Source of the DNA: Microplitis mediator
Lineage: Eukaryota > Arthropoda > Insecta > Hymenoptera > Braconidae
Length of the DNA stretch: 64,000 nucleotides
NCBI RefSeq assembly: GCF_029852145.1
Contig: NC_079970.1
Coordinates: 14,313,783 to 14,377,782, forward strand
Reading direction: 5' to 3'
A program made the position numbers and the translations under genes. The notes under the pieces were generated by a model that was not told where the DNA came from, did not search any database, and saw nothing but the letters and a program-made list of their open reading frames with translations. Shown one piece after another: positions 48,184-61,835 of the stretch (its first letter is position 1; each line of letters starts with the position of its first letter).

Positions 48184-49093
48184 AGGTGGCGCAAAAAAAC
48201 CGACTATTTTTTTTTTTTTCGATCTCTCATGAAAATTTGTTGGTTTACGATGTTTTAAGAAGCCTCTCCAAAAATCAGCTCGTTAAAAAATTTTCAAGAG
48301 GCCACTCACGAATTTTGAAAATATCAAAAATGAGAGAAATTCGACTTTTTCATTTCAAATTTTTTTCTTTTTCGTAGCATTAATAGTTTACATTTGTGAA
48401 ATCATGACTACGCTGAAAATTCAAGCCCAAAATTAAAATATTTAAACCTCGCTGAAGAATTTTGAATATTTCCGAATGCTGTCTTTTGGACGTTTGCGAG
48501 CGACCCTTAAATAATAAAGCTTCTTGATTTTTTCACCATCAATTTGCATGACAATGAATGAAAATACAAGCCGAGAAATAGAAATACTAAGTTATTCACA
48601 TACTTTTTTATTTTTTAATTCGATTTGTAGGTTTTTTCGCTTATTCAAAACTTACCAACTTTTATTGTTTAAGACTGTCCTGTATAGATTCATAGACTGA
48701 TAGACTGTCGTTTTTGGTTATACAAAAGTTATATTTTACTGGAATGACAATAATTGAGTTATAAAAAAAATACAAAAACTAATTCAAACTATTAGTTACA
48801 CATTATCAGTTAATATTAAAAATTCTTGAGCGATGTTTAAATATTTAGATTTTGGGCTGAAATTTTCAGCATAGTCACGATTTTCCAATTATAAACTATT
48901 GCTGCCACGAGAAAGAAACAATTTAGAAATAAAAATCCGAATTTCGATCATTTTTTATATTTTCAGAATTCGAGAGCGACCTCTTGAACATTTTTTATCG
49001 AGCTGATTTTTGGAGAGACTTCTTAAAATATCGTAAACCAACAAATTTTCATGCGAGATCGAAAAAAAAAATAGTCGGTTTTTTGCGCCACCC
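48184..49093. mobile_element. Palindromic element, GGGTGGCGCAAAAAACCGAC terminus
   Basis: Arms match in inverted orientation from both ends (TTTTTCGATCTC, ACAAATTTTCATG), with TA at 48182-48183 and 49094-49095. 910 bp. First base of the left arm is A instead of G. Confidence 0.85.
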
Positions 49094-51645
49094 TAATATA
49101 TTTATATATATATATATACACCGAAAAAAAGGTAAGTCTTGGCCCAAGATAATTTTTGCCTTCATTTTTTTATTCTTAGGCTGAGTAATTGGGTTTTTTT
49201 AATCCGAGAAAATTTTCTTCGACTTATATTATAAAAATATTATGTCAAGAATAATTAAATTTTAATTTAAGTTAAATTATCTTGGTTGAAGAATATTTAT
49301 TTTAAATCAAATTTATTTTGTTTCTAACCAAGTAAAAAAAATTATCAAATCAAGATACTTTTCTGTCTTGGTTGGTGAGTATAGTAAATTGTCACAATAT
49401 ATGAGTCGGGTGCAGAACAGTAACCAGTTGGGTTCCAATCTTTCCGTGTAGGCATGCAATGCATGTGGCTGCCTCACCTCCAGCCACCACGAGTCCAATC
49501 TCACTTGGGCCCATCACTCTTCCTATCCCAGGAAATAAAAAGACTCTGGTCGAAGTGGGGCTTAGAATGGGCCCTCCATGGCACCAATTCCCTGTATTGG
49601 TATTCAGGTTGCAGATTAGTGGTGAGATGCAACTTTTTCTCAATACCCTAAAAAGGATTTCTTCCACTCATAATCATTAAGATTTCAGACATGCTATTAT
49701 ACACACGTGTCCTCATCCATCACTTAGTGATTTATTATCTACAAGTTTTTTTGGGTGTCATAATCTTTTAAGACAGATCACGGTGGGGTAAGGCCCATTC
49801 AAGATCTTTAAAAATAGAATGCATTTTTCTAAAATAGGATTTCTGCAATTCGTGTGAAAAAGTTAAAAAAATAAACTAAGAGACTAATTTCTCTCACGGC
49901 TTTTTATAATATATTATAAACTAAAATTTTGAGAATAGTTAAATATTGTTATATCATTACCGTTAACTGTTTTCTCCCAAAAGAAGAATAAAATGCAATC
50001 GTTTTTACTGTATTCTAAATATGAATATCTCCTCTTTGATGGTTCTTTTAGAAGAAAAATCATTGCCATTTACCCCAGTATATATGAACACTTGAAGCAT
50101 GTAATATGTATGAAAAAGTCGTACGTAGCGCGTAGAACAGTCTACTGGCAATTGAGGCACTGAATGCAGGAATTAAAACGCAATTTCCTACACAAAGAAG
50201 ACAGTTTACGCTATAGCCTCTTCTTTCTCTTTCCTTTTTTTTCTTTTTTCATTCAGAAAACCCCTGGCAAAGTCGTAGCATAAACCATATCAGTTGCAGT
50301 AACTGTGTCGTAGGTACTCACTACTGTAAGTTTGCTTAATGAATACTCGGTATTATTTTTTTTTCACTGTTTTTTTTTTTTTTTTATTTATGCAATACTC
50401 TTTCAAGCAATAAAAATTAATAAAAATATCATATTTCCATTGTTTTGCTGCGCAATGCAATTAAATATTCGCCGAACAATTGTATAGAAAGTAGTCTTAT
50501 TATATTTTTTATATACTTATTTTTCCAGATGTTTCTTTTCATACATGCATATTATTCTCTGCTGTTTATACCCGCGAGATTCATAACGTGTTTTTTAAGT
50601 ATATAAACTTTCGGCATAACCAAACATTAATATAATAACATACATGGAGCAAAAAGTTTAATTTGAATGAAAAAATCTGCAACCTCCGTAGTAGAAGAAA
50701 ATAAAATAAAATAGCCGTGATTTCATATAGTTATTTTTTTCATTTTCTCGTATGTGTAATGTAAGGTAAAAAAAAAAGTTTAATTAGTTAATCGGAAGTA
50801 GATTTTTATGGGCATGATGATTACAGACTTTTTAGATTCAAAAAGTTTCGCAGAAAGTAGGCAGCAAGAGACAATAACGTTACACGATTAGAGAGTACGA
50901 CAATCGAGGCGTCTGGAGTAAAGTGCAAGAGGAAACCAATTATCCAGCGCGTGGGTGGCTGTCCGCCAACGTAGTTGTTTCCTAATTGTCGCATCGTTCG
51001 AATACTAGCCTTTTGCGCAGAAACGTCCTTATAACGGAACTCAACCATTTACGACCCAGACATTTGAACTCAATTCTTACTATATAACAATATATATAGT
51101 CGGTAAATTTTATCCGCCTTCGAAAGACCTTGCTCGGAAATAACTTGATTGATAAATGTACGATGATTGGCTTTTAATTCGACGTTAACTTAATTATTAT
51201 CAAGACTTTTTTTTCAATTAAAAAGGATTTCAGAATGACTAAAACGAAGTTCCTTTCTCTGGGATTTAATCACGACATTTTTTGCGCAAAGAACCAACGA
51301 AGAACTTGTTTTACCCTAAGACCAATTCCTCAATCTAATAATTGGTCGAGCGTAAAGAAGGAATAACCATAGCAACGAGCTGGAGTGGAAGGCATCAACT
51401 TTCAGCTCAATAAAATTTCAATGTACTTTGTTTTTTGGTTAATAGCATAAAAGTATGAACCTAACTTTTTTTTTCTTTTGAAAAACAAAGAAATAGTCTT
51501 TAGGTATATAAGAGAATATATTAGAAGATATTTTCTCAGCAAAAGCCTTGTATGTATATAATAACTTCTTATGCAGTAAGACAACCAGGAGATGAAAAGT
51601 GTAAGAGAACATTCTAGTATAAACCAGACGATACGAAATCGCTGT
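49094..51645. other. Mostly unique DNA; GC-rich island 49385-49680
   Basis: The island is far richer in GC than its surroundings, with short overlapping frames on both strands and no recognised family; probably a repeat. The 75-codon minus frame at 51048-50821 is unassigned. Confidence 0.4.

Positions 51646-51690
<45 letters not shown>
51646..51690. repeat. (TA)n microsatellite
   Basis: Uninterrupted TA tract of about 45 bp. Confidence 0.9.
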
Positions 51691-51693
<3 letters not shown>

Positions 51694-52385
51694 ACTTGAA
51701 ATTTACATTGGCTATTTAATATGAGAATGAAGCTTTGTCGGTTTTTACGATAACGACAATGAGATGCGAGTTTGAAATTTCCATATCAACTGTGAACGAA
51801 TATTTCACATTTTGTATAAAAAATGATAAAGCTATTGATGTTTCTACAAAAAGACGCAAACAACGATTGTAGGTTTAATTTTAAAACATCAAATTCAGAA
51901 GTTTACTGAGTTACAATACTTGAAAATGCCAGTTTACAGCCGAAGGGCTTTTTTACTGTTCCCTAATTTAAATTAAGTAGGTAGTTTCGGCAAATAAATC
52001 ATCATACTCACATACTTAAATAAATAAACGCAGTATTTAAAAAAAAAACCGTCAGATTGTATGTACGATAAGGACATGATAGCCAGTAGCGTTGCTTGCA
52101 ATTATAGTAGTCAAGATCTCCATATATATTGTGTTACAGTAGACATACACACTTATTGAAAAGAAATACCAACTTTGATCATGATTAATAATGTTTTTTA
52201 CCATTTGGGTAACTGCTAAAAAAATTTTGTGCAATACACTATAAACAAGTCTGAGTCCACAGTGTAGTGTGAATGATTTGGTGCGAAAATTTTCAATATC
52301 GCCGGTATAAATTAACCGTACTGAGTACTATCCCAGACAGTAGTGGATACAGCCTAGATAGCATACGGTACTCTCTGAAATTCTT
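51691..52385. other. AT-rich DNA without recognised genes
   Basis: No gene or repeat recognised. Confidence 0.35.
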
Positions 52386-52536
52386 AACTTCCCGCTAAGA
52401 AAATCGACAATTTTCGAAAAATTCGGGAAGTTATTGTTTTCACCCCAATTAGCGAAGATCGGAATTCCATCAGATTTCGACGTTTTGAGGTCCTAGGAAG
52501 CTATTCTGACTATTTTCAGAATGATGTCCGAGTGTC

Positions 52537-52576
<40 letters not shown>

Positions 52577-53188
52577 TGTGTGTGTGTGTGTGAGAGTGGA
52601 TGTGAACGCTCCATAACTATTCAACTAATGAATCGATTTTAATGGTTAAGGCGGCAATCGAAAGAGCTGGTTAGCTATCAACTTTTCTGAAAATTTCAGA
52701 TCATTTGATTAAGTATACTCGAAAATATTGGCGAATTACGAAAAAAATTTTTTTTTTTTTAGTTTTTTATTGATTTCTCAGAAACGACTCATACGATCAA
52801 CTTCAAAATCTATTCATCTCTAGAACTTAATAAAACGCATCGATTGCCACCTTAGCTATCTCAATCGGATAATTTATTCAAGAGTTATCGCGGGAGAAAG
52901 GAACGGTAAAAAACTATTTTTTGCGAATATCTTTGAAACAACTGAACTAAACATTTCCAAAATCTTATCAGTTCTAGAACTTGATCAAATACGTTGATTG
53001 CTGCCTCAACCATCAAATTCGGTCAATTCGTTTGTGAGATATTGTGAGAGAAATAAATGCTAAAAAACGGTTTTTTTCGAAAACAATGACACACAAAAGT
53101 ATTTTCGAGCTCTAGGCTCGATAATGTTGTGGATACAGCGGGAAGTTTTGGGCCTGCCCTGCAGGGTCAACTGATAGACAGATTTTTT
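52386..53188 (+). repeat. Family J repeat, unit 1 of a tandem trio
   Basis: AACTTCCCGCTAAG to CAGGGTCAACTGATAGACAG. Carries a 50-bp TG tract (52541-52592) after GATGTCCGAG. Confidence 0.85.
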
Positions 53189-54323
<1,135 letters not shown>

Positions 54324-54510
54324 ACAGAAAGTACTCAGTACTATCCAAGAGAGTTGCCATTACTATATTGTTATTTCGTGTCCATTGACGGAATAATGTT
54401 CTAGACATGTGAAACAAATTCTCACCAAAAAGCTTTTAATTTTAATTTTAAGTACTCGCTAAATGGATTAGAGATTTTCCCATTTAATTAACACGTAAAT
54501 TTCAATTTTT

Positions 54511-55696
54511 AACTTCCCGCTATGAAAAGCGATGATTTTTTAAAAATTCGGGAAGTTATTGTTTTCACTTCGCTTTTCGAAAATCGAGTTTTTATCAGAT
54601 GCCGAGGTTTTGAGGTCTTAGAAAACTATTTTGACTATTTGTAGAATGATGTCCGAGTATCTGTATGTATGTGTGTGGTGTGTGTGACTGTGTGTATGTA
54701 TGTGTGTGTGAACGGTCTATACCTTTTGAACTAATAAACCGATTTGGATGGTTAAGACGGCAATCGAAAGAGCTTGTTGACTATCAACTTTCCTGAAAAT
54801 TTCAGATCATTTGATCAAGTAGACTCGAAAATATTTGCGAATTATGAAAAAAACAAATTTTTTTTTTTATTTCTTAGAAACGGCTCGAACGATCAACTTC
54901 AAAATCTAATCAGCTCTAGAACTTAATAAAACGCGTCGTTTACTGCCTTAACCATCTCAATCAGTTGATGCGTTCGAGAGATATCGTTGGAGTAAGAAAT
55001 GGTGAAAAACGGGTTTATCCGGATATCTTCGAACTGGCTCAATCGATCGATTTCAAATTTTAACCAGCTTCAGAATTTAATGAAACGCGCTAATTGCCAC
55101 CTCAAACGTCAAAATCGATTGATCATTCCAATAGATATCGGCGTTGAAAAGTTAAAAAAATAATTTTATGCTATTTTTTTCCGGATAAAGCATAATATAA
55201 TGTCCTATCATGTGTCTAAAATCATACCAACTATTTCTCTTTATGGTTTCCTTAATCATCATATAATGTCATCTAACTTGTTCCTTATTTTAAATCATAC
55301 TATCAATAAAAAAATTGTAAAAACACAGTTTTTATTAATTGTCTCGGATATTTCATATATTATTGCTCTGACATGAGTCAAAACTTATTTGAATCTTGAT
55401 TTTGATCACTGACAGTGGTTTCTGCCTCAATACATTTATTTTATTGCACATAGTAGCAAATTAGAATTTAAAAACCGACTCTCTATCAATGATTTCCGAT
55501 TCTTAAATTTTCAAAGTTTAGCATAAAATGTAACTTATTAGAGTTTGAAAAGCTCATAAAAAACCAATCGCATATCAAAGCATTTTCGAGCTCGAAAACA
55601 TATTCACGCTAATGTCTTCGGGCTCCTTGGGCTCGAAAACAGCGGGGAGTTTTGAGGCTGGCCCGCAGGGGCAACTGACGCCCAGATTTTTTTTTT
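54511..55696 (+). repeat. Family J repeat, unit 3
   Basis: AACTTCCCGCTATG to CCGCAGGGGCAACTGACGCC. TG tract is short and interrupted (54664-54712). Confidence 0.85.
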
Positions 55697-56107
55697 CAAT
55701 TATTGATAGCTCCTCGGCATTTCATGATATTTAGTCGCTATCAGGCAGAAATTACAGAGAAATCTTTTTAAACAGTAAAATTTTCATTTACTGTTTCACT
55801 TTGTCATTTCTGAACCGTTTGTACAAATCATATCTTAGATAAGCATTTTACGAATGTCAACACAGTCCGTTACTAGACATAACAGTGTTTATGTGAATGA
55901 AAATTGAACTACCTCGACGTTCTCATAAGGGACTTGTAATGCAGCACTATATTAATTAGTAGATTTCATAGATATCTAACTATTGTATTTGTCCTCATAA
56001 TGAAATTATCGAAAAATTTTTCTACCTCTCAACTCAGCTCGACGAGCTGAGTCAGAAAATACATTTGGTTCAAAAGTTTATATATGTATTTATATATATA
56101 TATATAT
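55697..56107. other. AT-rich DNA without recognised genes
   Basis: Nothing recognised; a (TA)n tract abuts the next repeat. Confidence 0.35.
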
Positions 56108-56420
56108 GGTAGTTCGGCTTCACTCCGCAAGATGGCATCTACAACTCGCGCCTCTCGCAGTATCTCGTCCCTATGCCTGTTTCAATATATAACATTTTCC
56201 AACATGTAACTTCCAACACGGCGTCTTAGGTGGGGTATACGATAGACACACCTAACTGAGGAGTCTTAGCTATCGTATACTTAGACGAAACGCCTCTCTC
56301 CCCACAAATTCATTTTTCTATCTCTCCTCTTCTCATCATCTCTCATAACGTTTCACTCTTTGGTAGTTGGCGACTTAGGCAGCGATTATTGCAATCTAAT
56401 CCTAAAGTTTCGTCGCCAAA
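56108..56420 (+). repeat. TGG...CCA repeat, copy 2
   Basis: Inverted match to 16533-16848. TGGTAGTTCGGCTTCACTCC to TTTCGTCGCCA, inserted in TA-rich sequence. Confidence 0.6.
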
Positions 56421-56430
56421 TATATATATT

Positions 56431-56640
56431 GTAACGGGGTTTTCACCATCGGGGATCTACCGGAGTGAAGTCCGATTACACTTACGATTTTTGGCAACCT
56501 TGTTCAATTATTATTAAAGTTGGGCGCCAGGTGATTTTATAATCACCGATAAACAATTGTCGAAAATGTCAGCTCAGGGTGGCGGATTGGGGAAAGGTCA
56601 GGCACTTAAGATTACGATAAAGAAAATTAAAAATTTTTAT
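56431..56640. repeat. Possible LTR end with primer-site-like sequence
   Basis: TGTAACGGGGTTTTCACC resembles an LTR start, and TTGGGCGCCAGG follows about 90 bp later. No partner copy in the window, so only a suggestion. Confidence 0.3.
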
Positions 56641-57379
56641 CCAAGCAGATATAAATATTTCCGAAAATAAATTATTACACATTGGTAGTATTATATCTGT
56701 TTACTATATAGATTAAGGTGAATAAAATATATTTAGTCCTATGTAATAGATAGGATTTTACGATAATACTCATAATTTTTTTGATTATATGTAATTAAAT
56801 ATAAACGTAAATAATTGAATATGAAAGTATCAATGTTTCTAAACTATTCATCTATTTTTTTTACTTAAATATCAATTGATTTTTGATATATGTTATACGG
56901 TTGTGTAACAGTTCAACCGAAGACAAAATAACCACGGCAAAATGACCGACGACAAAATAACCGACGACAAAATACATAGGTTCATTAAAAGTATTAAGAG
57001 GTAATAGCAATAAGATCCAAGATGTGAGTGGATATTGTTTTTTGAATGGTCTAAAGTATAATATATTTATACATGCATTCATTAGAATGTAGTGAAACTT
57101 CTTTAAATATATGTGCTTAAATCTATGTAGATTTCTTTAAAGATCGACATCTACGCAGATCTGCTTGGATGCACTTATATATTCGTGGATAAAGTGAGAT
57201 CTGTTTGGATCTCTTTTGATATTTTAGATCTGTCTAGATATACTCAGATTTAGTGAGATCTCTTTGGATATTGTAAGATCTGTTTGGATCCGCTCGAATC
57301 GCGCCAAAATTTGGATCCAAGCATATTTGACTGTTTGGATCCAATCATCTATGCTTGGATCTAAACATTTTTTATCGGG
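56640..57379. mobile_element. Word-array element, family G, 5'-truncated copy
   Basis: Matches 26520-27032 through the core and right array, ending AAACATTTTTTATCGGG. Contains an extra 78 bp at 56898-56975. Confidence 0.8.
56898..56975. repeat. 78-bp insertion with 15-bp repeats
   Basis: Absent from the family G copy at 26068. Units ACGACAAAATAACCG and variants repeat three to four times. Confidence 0.75.
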
Positions 57380-57430
57380 TCCTATCAAATATGAGGTGCA
57401 TTCCTATATATTATGGAAATGATTCTCGTA

Positions 57431-57610
57431 ATATTATAGGAACAGTTCCTATAAATTATAGGAACCATTTCCATAATTATAGGAACCATTCCTATAATGT
57501 TATGGGTAGCATTCCCATAATTATAGGAACTGATCCTATAATTATGGGAATGCTATCCATAACATTATAGGAATGGTTCCTATAATTATGGAAATGGTTC
57601 TTATGTTGGT
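57431..57610. repeat. ATTATAGGAAY array, about 22-bp spacing
   Basis: ATTATAGGAAC-type words start at 57433, 57455, 57476, 57497, 57520, 57541, 57564 and 57585 (spacings 21-23), alternating with inverted TTCCTATA words. Related in wording to family E. Confidence 0.75.
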
Positions 57611-57790
57611 ATAGGAAAAAATTTCATAGAATGATGGGAACCGTTTCCATAATTTTCTTTTCGTGTACTTAAAATAAAAACTAAGGGATGAAAATTGCAG
57701 GGGATTTTTTTGCAAGTTTACAACAACATTTTGAAGTGGAAGTGAAAAAAATAATCGTTCTAAACGGACTACCCTAATATATATATATTA

Positions 57791-58480
57791 GACTGATTCG
57801 AAAAAATTTTCTACTTCTTTTTTCTTGAAACCCCCTATTAGATAGTTTCAGGCCGGTGAAATAAGATACCTGTTAAAAGATAAGCTCTTAATGTTAATAT
57901 TTAGAGGTCTCTCATCGCAGTTTTAAAAATCGGGCGGAACCAATAACTTCCCCAAAAGGACTCACCAAGAATTGAAATCGACTAAATTTTGGAGTCGACC
58001 GGTCGCGTAGTTTACAAGTTATACGAAAAATAAAAATCAAAAAAATTTTTTTTTTTTAATTTTTTTGTGCATAACTCATAAATTGCTGCACCAATTTGTT
58101 TTTACGTTTTATCGAATCTAAGTCTCAACAAGCTCTTTCGATTGTCACAAAGCACGTGCAAATCGATTGAATTGTTTCAAAGATATCGTTGCACAAAATT
58201 TACTTTTATTCAGCGAAATATATATCTTTGGTTTGTCTGCTTTTTGAATTTGAAAAGCTAAATTCGAAAGAATAATAACAACTTTTGTAAATTAATTTTT
58301 CTAGATATTAATTTCATATATTTGAATTATTCGGTATTATTAGAATTTTAATAATTATCTAATCTCAAAGAAAATTTACCATATAGTTTCAATAACTGTT
58401 TCGGCTTTAAAACGCGTTACACAAAAAATTGCACAACGTATTTTATTGTCGAATCCTAAGTTGTTATTAAGCAAGTTAGG
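57791..58480. repeat. Left-end fragment of a GACTG-type palindromic element
   Basis: TA then GACTGATTCGAAAAAATTT; the right end was not found before the BEL LTR. A CTACCC end of another element lies at 57766-57775. No gene. Confidence 0.45.
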
Positions 58481-58979
58481 TGTTTTTGTGGATAAATAGA
58501 AAAGGTTCAATTATAACAATTAATATTTTCTATGGTTTACGGTATACAAAATTCAGAGAAACAGGTCAGGTACAGTACTGTACTCTCTGCGGGTCAGTTG
58601 GTAAGTGTCAGTACAATTTTACAAACTTAGGTATAAGGGTTGTCCTCGTAGTAGGTAGGGAGAAATTTGGTAGTGGCGATAAAGAAATGTTATATGACGT
58701 CAAAGTTTTCTCAAAAACTCGTGGATTGAACTACGTCTCAGGATAAGTGGTAGAATGGTCAAAAAAGGATAAGTTGAAGGTCGAAGTAATATAACTGTGG
58801 GCACTTAACTTAATTGCTTTATGACAGGAAAGGATTTAGTCGCCAAATGTTTAAATATTATTTAGAAATTTCCAGACCATACCGCGAGACTAACCGATTT
58901 ATGTATTTTATAAAAATATCTATTTTAAAGTTTGGAAAGAAGTACGTTCAAGGACAACACATTTGCGTTGTACTTAACA
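58481..58979 (-). mobile_element. 3' LTR of the BEL/Pao element
   Basis: On the minus strand it starts TGTTAAGTACAACGC directly after the polypurine tract. The far end (CAAAAACA) was chosen as the nearest complement of the start and is uncertain. Frames inside it at 58480-58746 and 58814-59050 are not genes. Confidence 0.6.
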
Positions 58980-58980
58980 T

Positions 58981-58993
58981 ACTCCCCCCGTTG
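58981..58993 (-). promoter_or_regulatory. Polypurine tract of the BEL/Pao element
   Basis: Minus strand AACGGGGGGAGTA immediately before the LTR. Confidence 0.65.
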
Positions 58994-59159
58994 AGCAGTT
59001 ATGATCAACACTTACAATTACAATGTTTTAAAAGTAAACGATACAAATGATAAAGAGTCTATGGTCACAATAATAATTAAAATCCACTATGATGTCCTGT
59101 AAATAAGATTATTAAAATTCACGTGAAGAGCAATCGTATATTATTAGAGTCTTTACAAA

Positions 59160-60149
59160 AGTGGTTTGAACTAATTAACGACATTATTAGTATCACTTCT
59201 TGGTTTTTTCGTTGTGGAAACTGTATCTTCTTCATGGATATTGACTGGCAATAGGGTATCTTTCTAATACAACGTTCGACACTGCCCGTCAACGTTTTTA
59301 CGGTAACGACTCGTATGACTCCGTCAGCTCCAGGATGTACGTTAGTTATTAGGCCCGTTCACCATTGCAACGGTGGAAGATTATCTTCCTTGATTAAAAC
59401 AACTGCCCCAATTTTTATGGTCTCTGGCTGACCCTTAGTCGACCACTTATGTCTGATGTTGAGTTCGTTGAGATACTCTTTGGACCAACGGTTCCAAAAA
59501 TGTTGGCTTATTTGCTGGAGGTGTTGCCATCTAGATAGACGATTCTCTGGAATTTCTCTATAATCATGCTCAGGTAAAGACGTTAGTGTGTCGCCAATAA
59601 GGAAATGTCCAGGAGTTAGAGATTGTAGGTCATTAGGATCAGAGGATAAGGGAGTAAGAGGACGAGAGTTAAGGATAGCTTCAATATTTATAACAATAGT
59701 ATTAAATTTTTCGTAGGTAAATAAAGTCGTGCCGATAGCACGTTTCAAATGATGTTTGAAGGACTTCACAGCTGCTTCCCATAGTCCCCCAAAGCTAGGA
59801 GCTCGAGCAGGTATAAGTGCCAACGTAAACCCTTTTGGGTAGCAAAATCATCTACTCTCTGATTATGCTGTGGGTCATTCCATAGATCATTTAGCTCCTT
59901 TAAACTGTTATTTGCTTCAACAAAGTTCGAACCATTGTCAGAGTAAATATCGGAGCATTTGCCTCTTCGCCCAATAAAGCGCTTTAGCGCAGCTAAAAAA
60001 GCCTCCGCGGTTAAATCGGTGACTACTTCGATATGGACCGCCTTTACAGCTAAACATACAAGTATCGCGACGTATATTTTTATTTGAGCGCGGTCGTCCA
60101 ATCTAATTTCCTCGTCCACAGTTTTTGCATTTATAATATAGCATAACAT
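59160..60149 (-). pseudogene. BEL/Pao integrase remnant
   Basis: The core begins KIYVAILVCLAVKAVHIEVV, with the first acidic position in VTDLTAEAFL and the second in YSDNGSNF. A frameshift near 59820 moves to the frame with FGGLWEAAVKSFKHHLKR, which carries the glutamate. RPLTPL, LTPGHFLIGD and VLIKEDNLPPLQW follow, the last being the usual C-terminal block. A TGA follows QW at about 59359, but homology continues (VHPGADGVIRVVTVKT) to about 59240; the real gene end is unclear. Integrase would insert the cDNA; this one is broken. Confidence 0.85.
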
Positions 60150-60950
60150 ATGACTAGTCCCAACAGTTCCAGTGGATCAAATATCTGGGCAATCTGAGAT
60201 AAGACTGTCCGCTTGCAAAGTACCTTGTTAGGTTCAGGTAGTTCGACAGTATATACTATCGTATCTTCATTAGCATTCCAATATATTCCCAGCGTCTTCA
60301 GTGTCACTCAGTCACCTAATTGAAATTTAGAGTTTACACGCTCCTGAGGTAAATCTTCCAACAGCTCTGGTACGTTTGAGGCCCATTGGCGTATATTAAA
60401 ACATCCTAATTTAAGCAATGCTATCAGATGGTTTCGTTTCTCTTTCGCTTCTTTAAGAGTGTCCACCCCGGTGGCGGTGTCGTCAACGTAAGTTTCTTTA
60501 GTGATGATTGTTGCTGCTAGAGGGTAGCGTTGACCTTCATCCTCGGCCAACTGCGTAAATGTGTGTGACGCGATAAAGGGTGACGTTCTTCCACCAAAGA
60601 TCAGTACATTTATCACCATTGTTGTCAATTTTCCTTCTTCATTTCTCCAGATTATGCGTTGATATTTTCGATCTTCTGGTCGGATAATAATTTGTCGAAA
60701 AAATTTTTCAGTGTCAGCGGTAAAAACTACCTCGTGTATTCTAAATCTGATCCATAGTGATGTCAAGTCAGTGTGGCGTGTAGGTCCTATTGGTAATGCA
60801 TCATTTAAAGACCAGCCGGTACTAGTTTTGGCTGATCCATCGAATACTACACGTATCTTGGTAGTAGTACTACTCTCCTTAACTACTGCATGATGCAGCA
60901 GGTAGTAGCCCTCGTCGCTGGGTATCTTCTCGAGCTCAGTCATATGCCCC
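60150..60950 (-). pseudogene. BEL/Pao reverse transcriptase remnant
   Basis: Begins at the break with the solo LTR (GHMTELEKIP), then VVFDGSAKTS, ADTEKFFRQI with the first catalytic D, and YVDD near 60490, so the polymerase active site survives. A TGA stands near 60309; the same frame continues into TLGIYWN and FDPLELLG, the connection region. At about 60140 it jumps to integrase: RNase H is gone. Confidence 0.88.
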
Positions 60951-61325
60951 TGTTTACGGGAAAATGTTCCCCTTTTTTATTGAATGTTATTTTCTATTTT
61001 ATTTTTTATATTCTAAATTTACCTGTAAATTAATTTAAATTAGTGATTGGAATTTGATTAATTTATTATAATGATAGGTAGGATGTGAAAGGTATCGTTT
61101 AATAAAACTCGTGGTTTGGGTATATCAAAATCGAAGAATATATTTTGACCCAAAAAATAGGGAAAGCGCTACGGCATAAAACCCTTTGAAGAAGTACAAT
61201 GAAAAGATTGAGAATGTTAAGATAATGAGAATGAGGGTAACTCGTTGAACAATTGATACAAAATGAAATATAGAGATGTGTGTGTGTGTGTGTGTGTGTG
61301 TGTTGATGTGTACTGTAATGATAGA

Positions 61326-61500
61326 GAGTCCACTGCGGGACAGTTAAATAGTACTTGGTACTAATGCGATGGTAAAGAGTCCACTGCGGGACAGTTAAAT
61401 AGTACTTGGTACTAATGCGATGATACAGAGTCCACTGCGGGATTGTTAAATAGTACTTGGTACTAATGTGATGATACAGAGTCCACTGCGGGATGTTTGT
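61326..61500. repeat. 51-bp tandem repeat in the LTR
   Basis: GAGTCCACTGCGGGA starts at 61326, 61377, 61428 and 61479, exactly 51 bp apart, with almost no divergence. Confidence 0.9.
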
Positions 61501-61606
61501 GTTATGACATGCGTCGCGACGATGTTACCGATTGATCAGATCGGCGATATGAATTGAAATGTCAAAATTGTAATGGGATATTCCAAAGACAATATGACAA
61601 CGTTAA

Positions 61607-61639
<33 letters not shown>

Positions 61640-61694
61640 TGCAACAGAGGCTATTATTTAACTGCAGTTAATTGAAGGAGAAGTATTTAAACCT

Positions 61695-61835
61695 TTGACT
61701 ATCGCTTTGTCGTTAAATTGAATGAAAATTGTTTTGATTTTTGACTATCGCTTTGTCGTTAAATCAAATGAGAACTGTGGTAAATTTTGACTATCGCCTT
61801 GTCATTAATTAAGTGAGAATTGTTTAAATTGAAGT
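61695..61835. repeat. 46-bp diverged tandem repeat in the LTR
   Basis: TTGACTATCGCTTTGTCGTT occurs at about 61695 and 61741 and a variant at about 61787. Confidence 0.75.

Noticed and set aside
49392..49680. Overlapping frames in a GC-rich island
   Set aside because: Frames on both strands of similar length result from high GC and few stops; no domain seen. A repeat is more likely.
50821..51048. A 75-codon minus-strand frame
   Set aside because: Not recognised and no context; could be chance.
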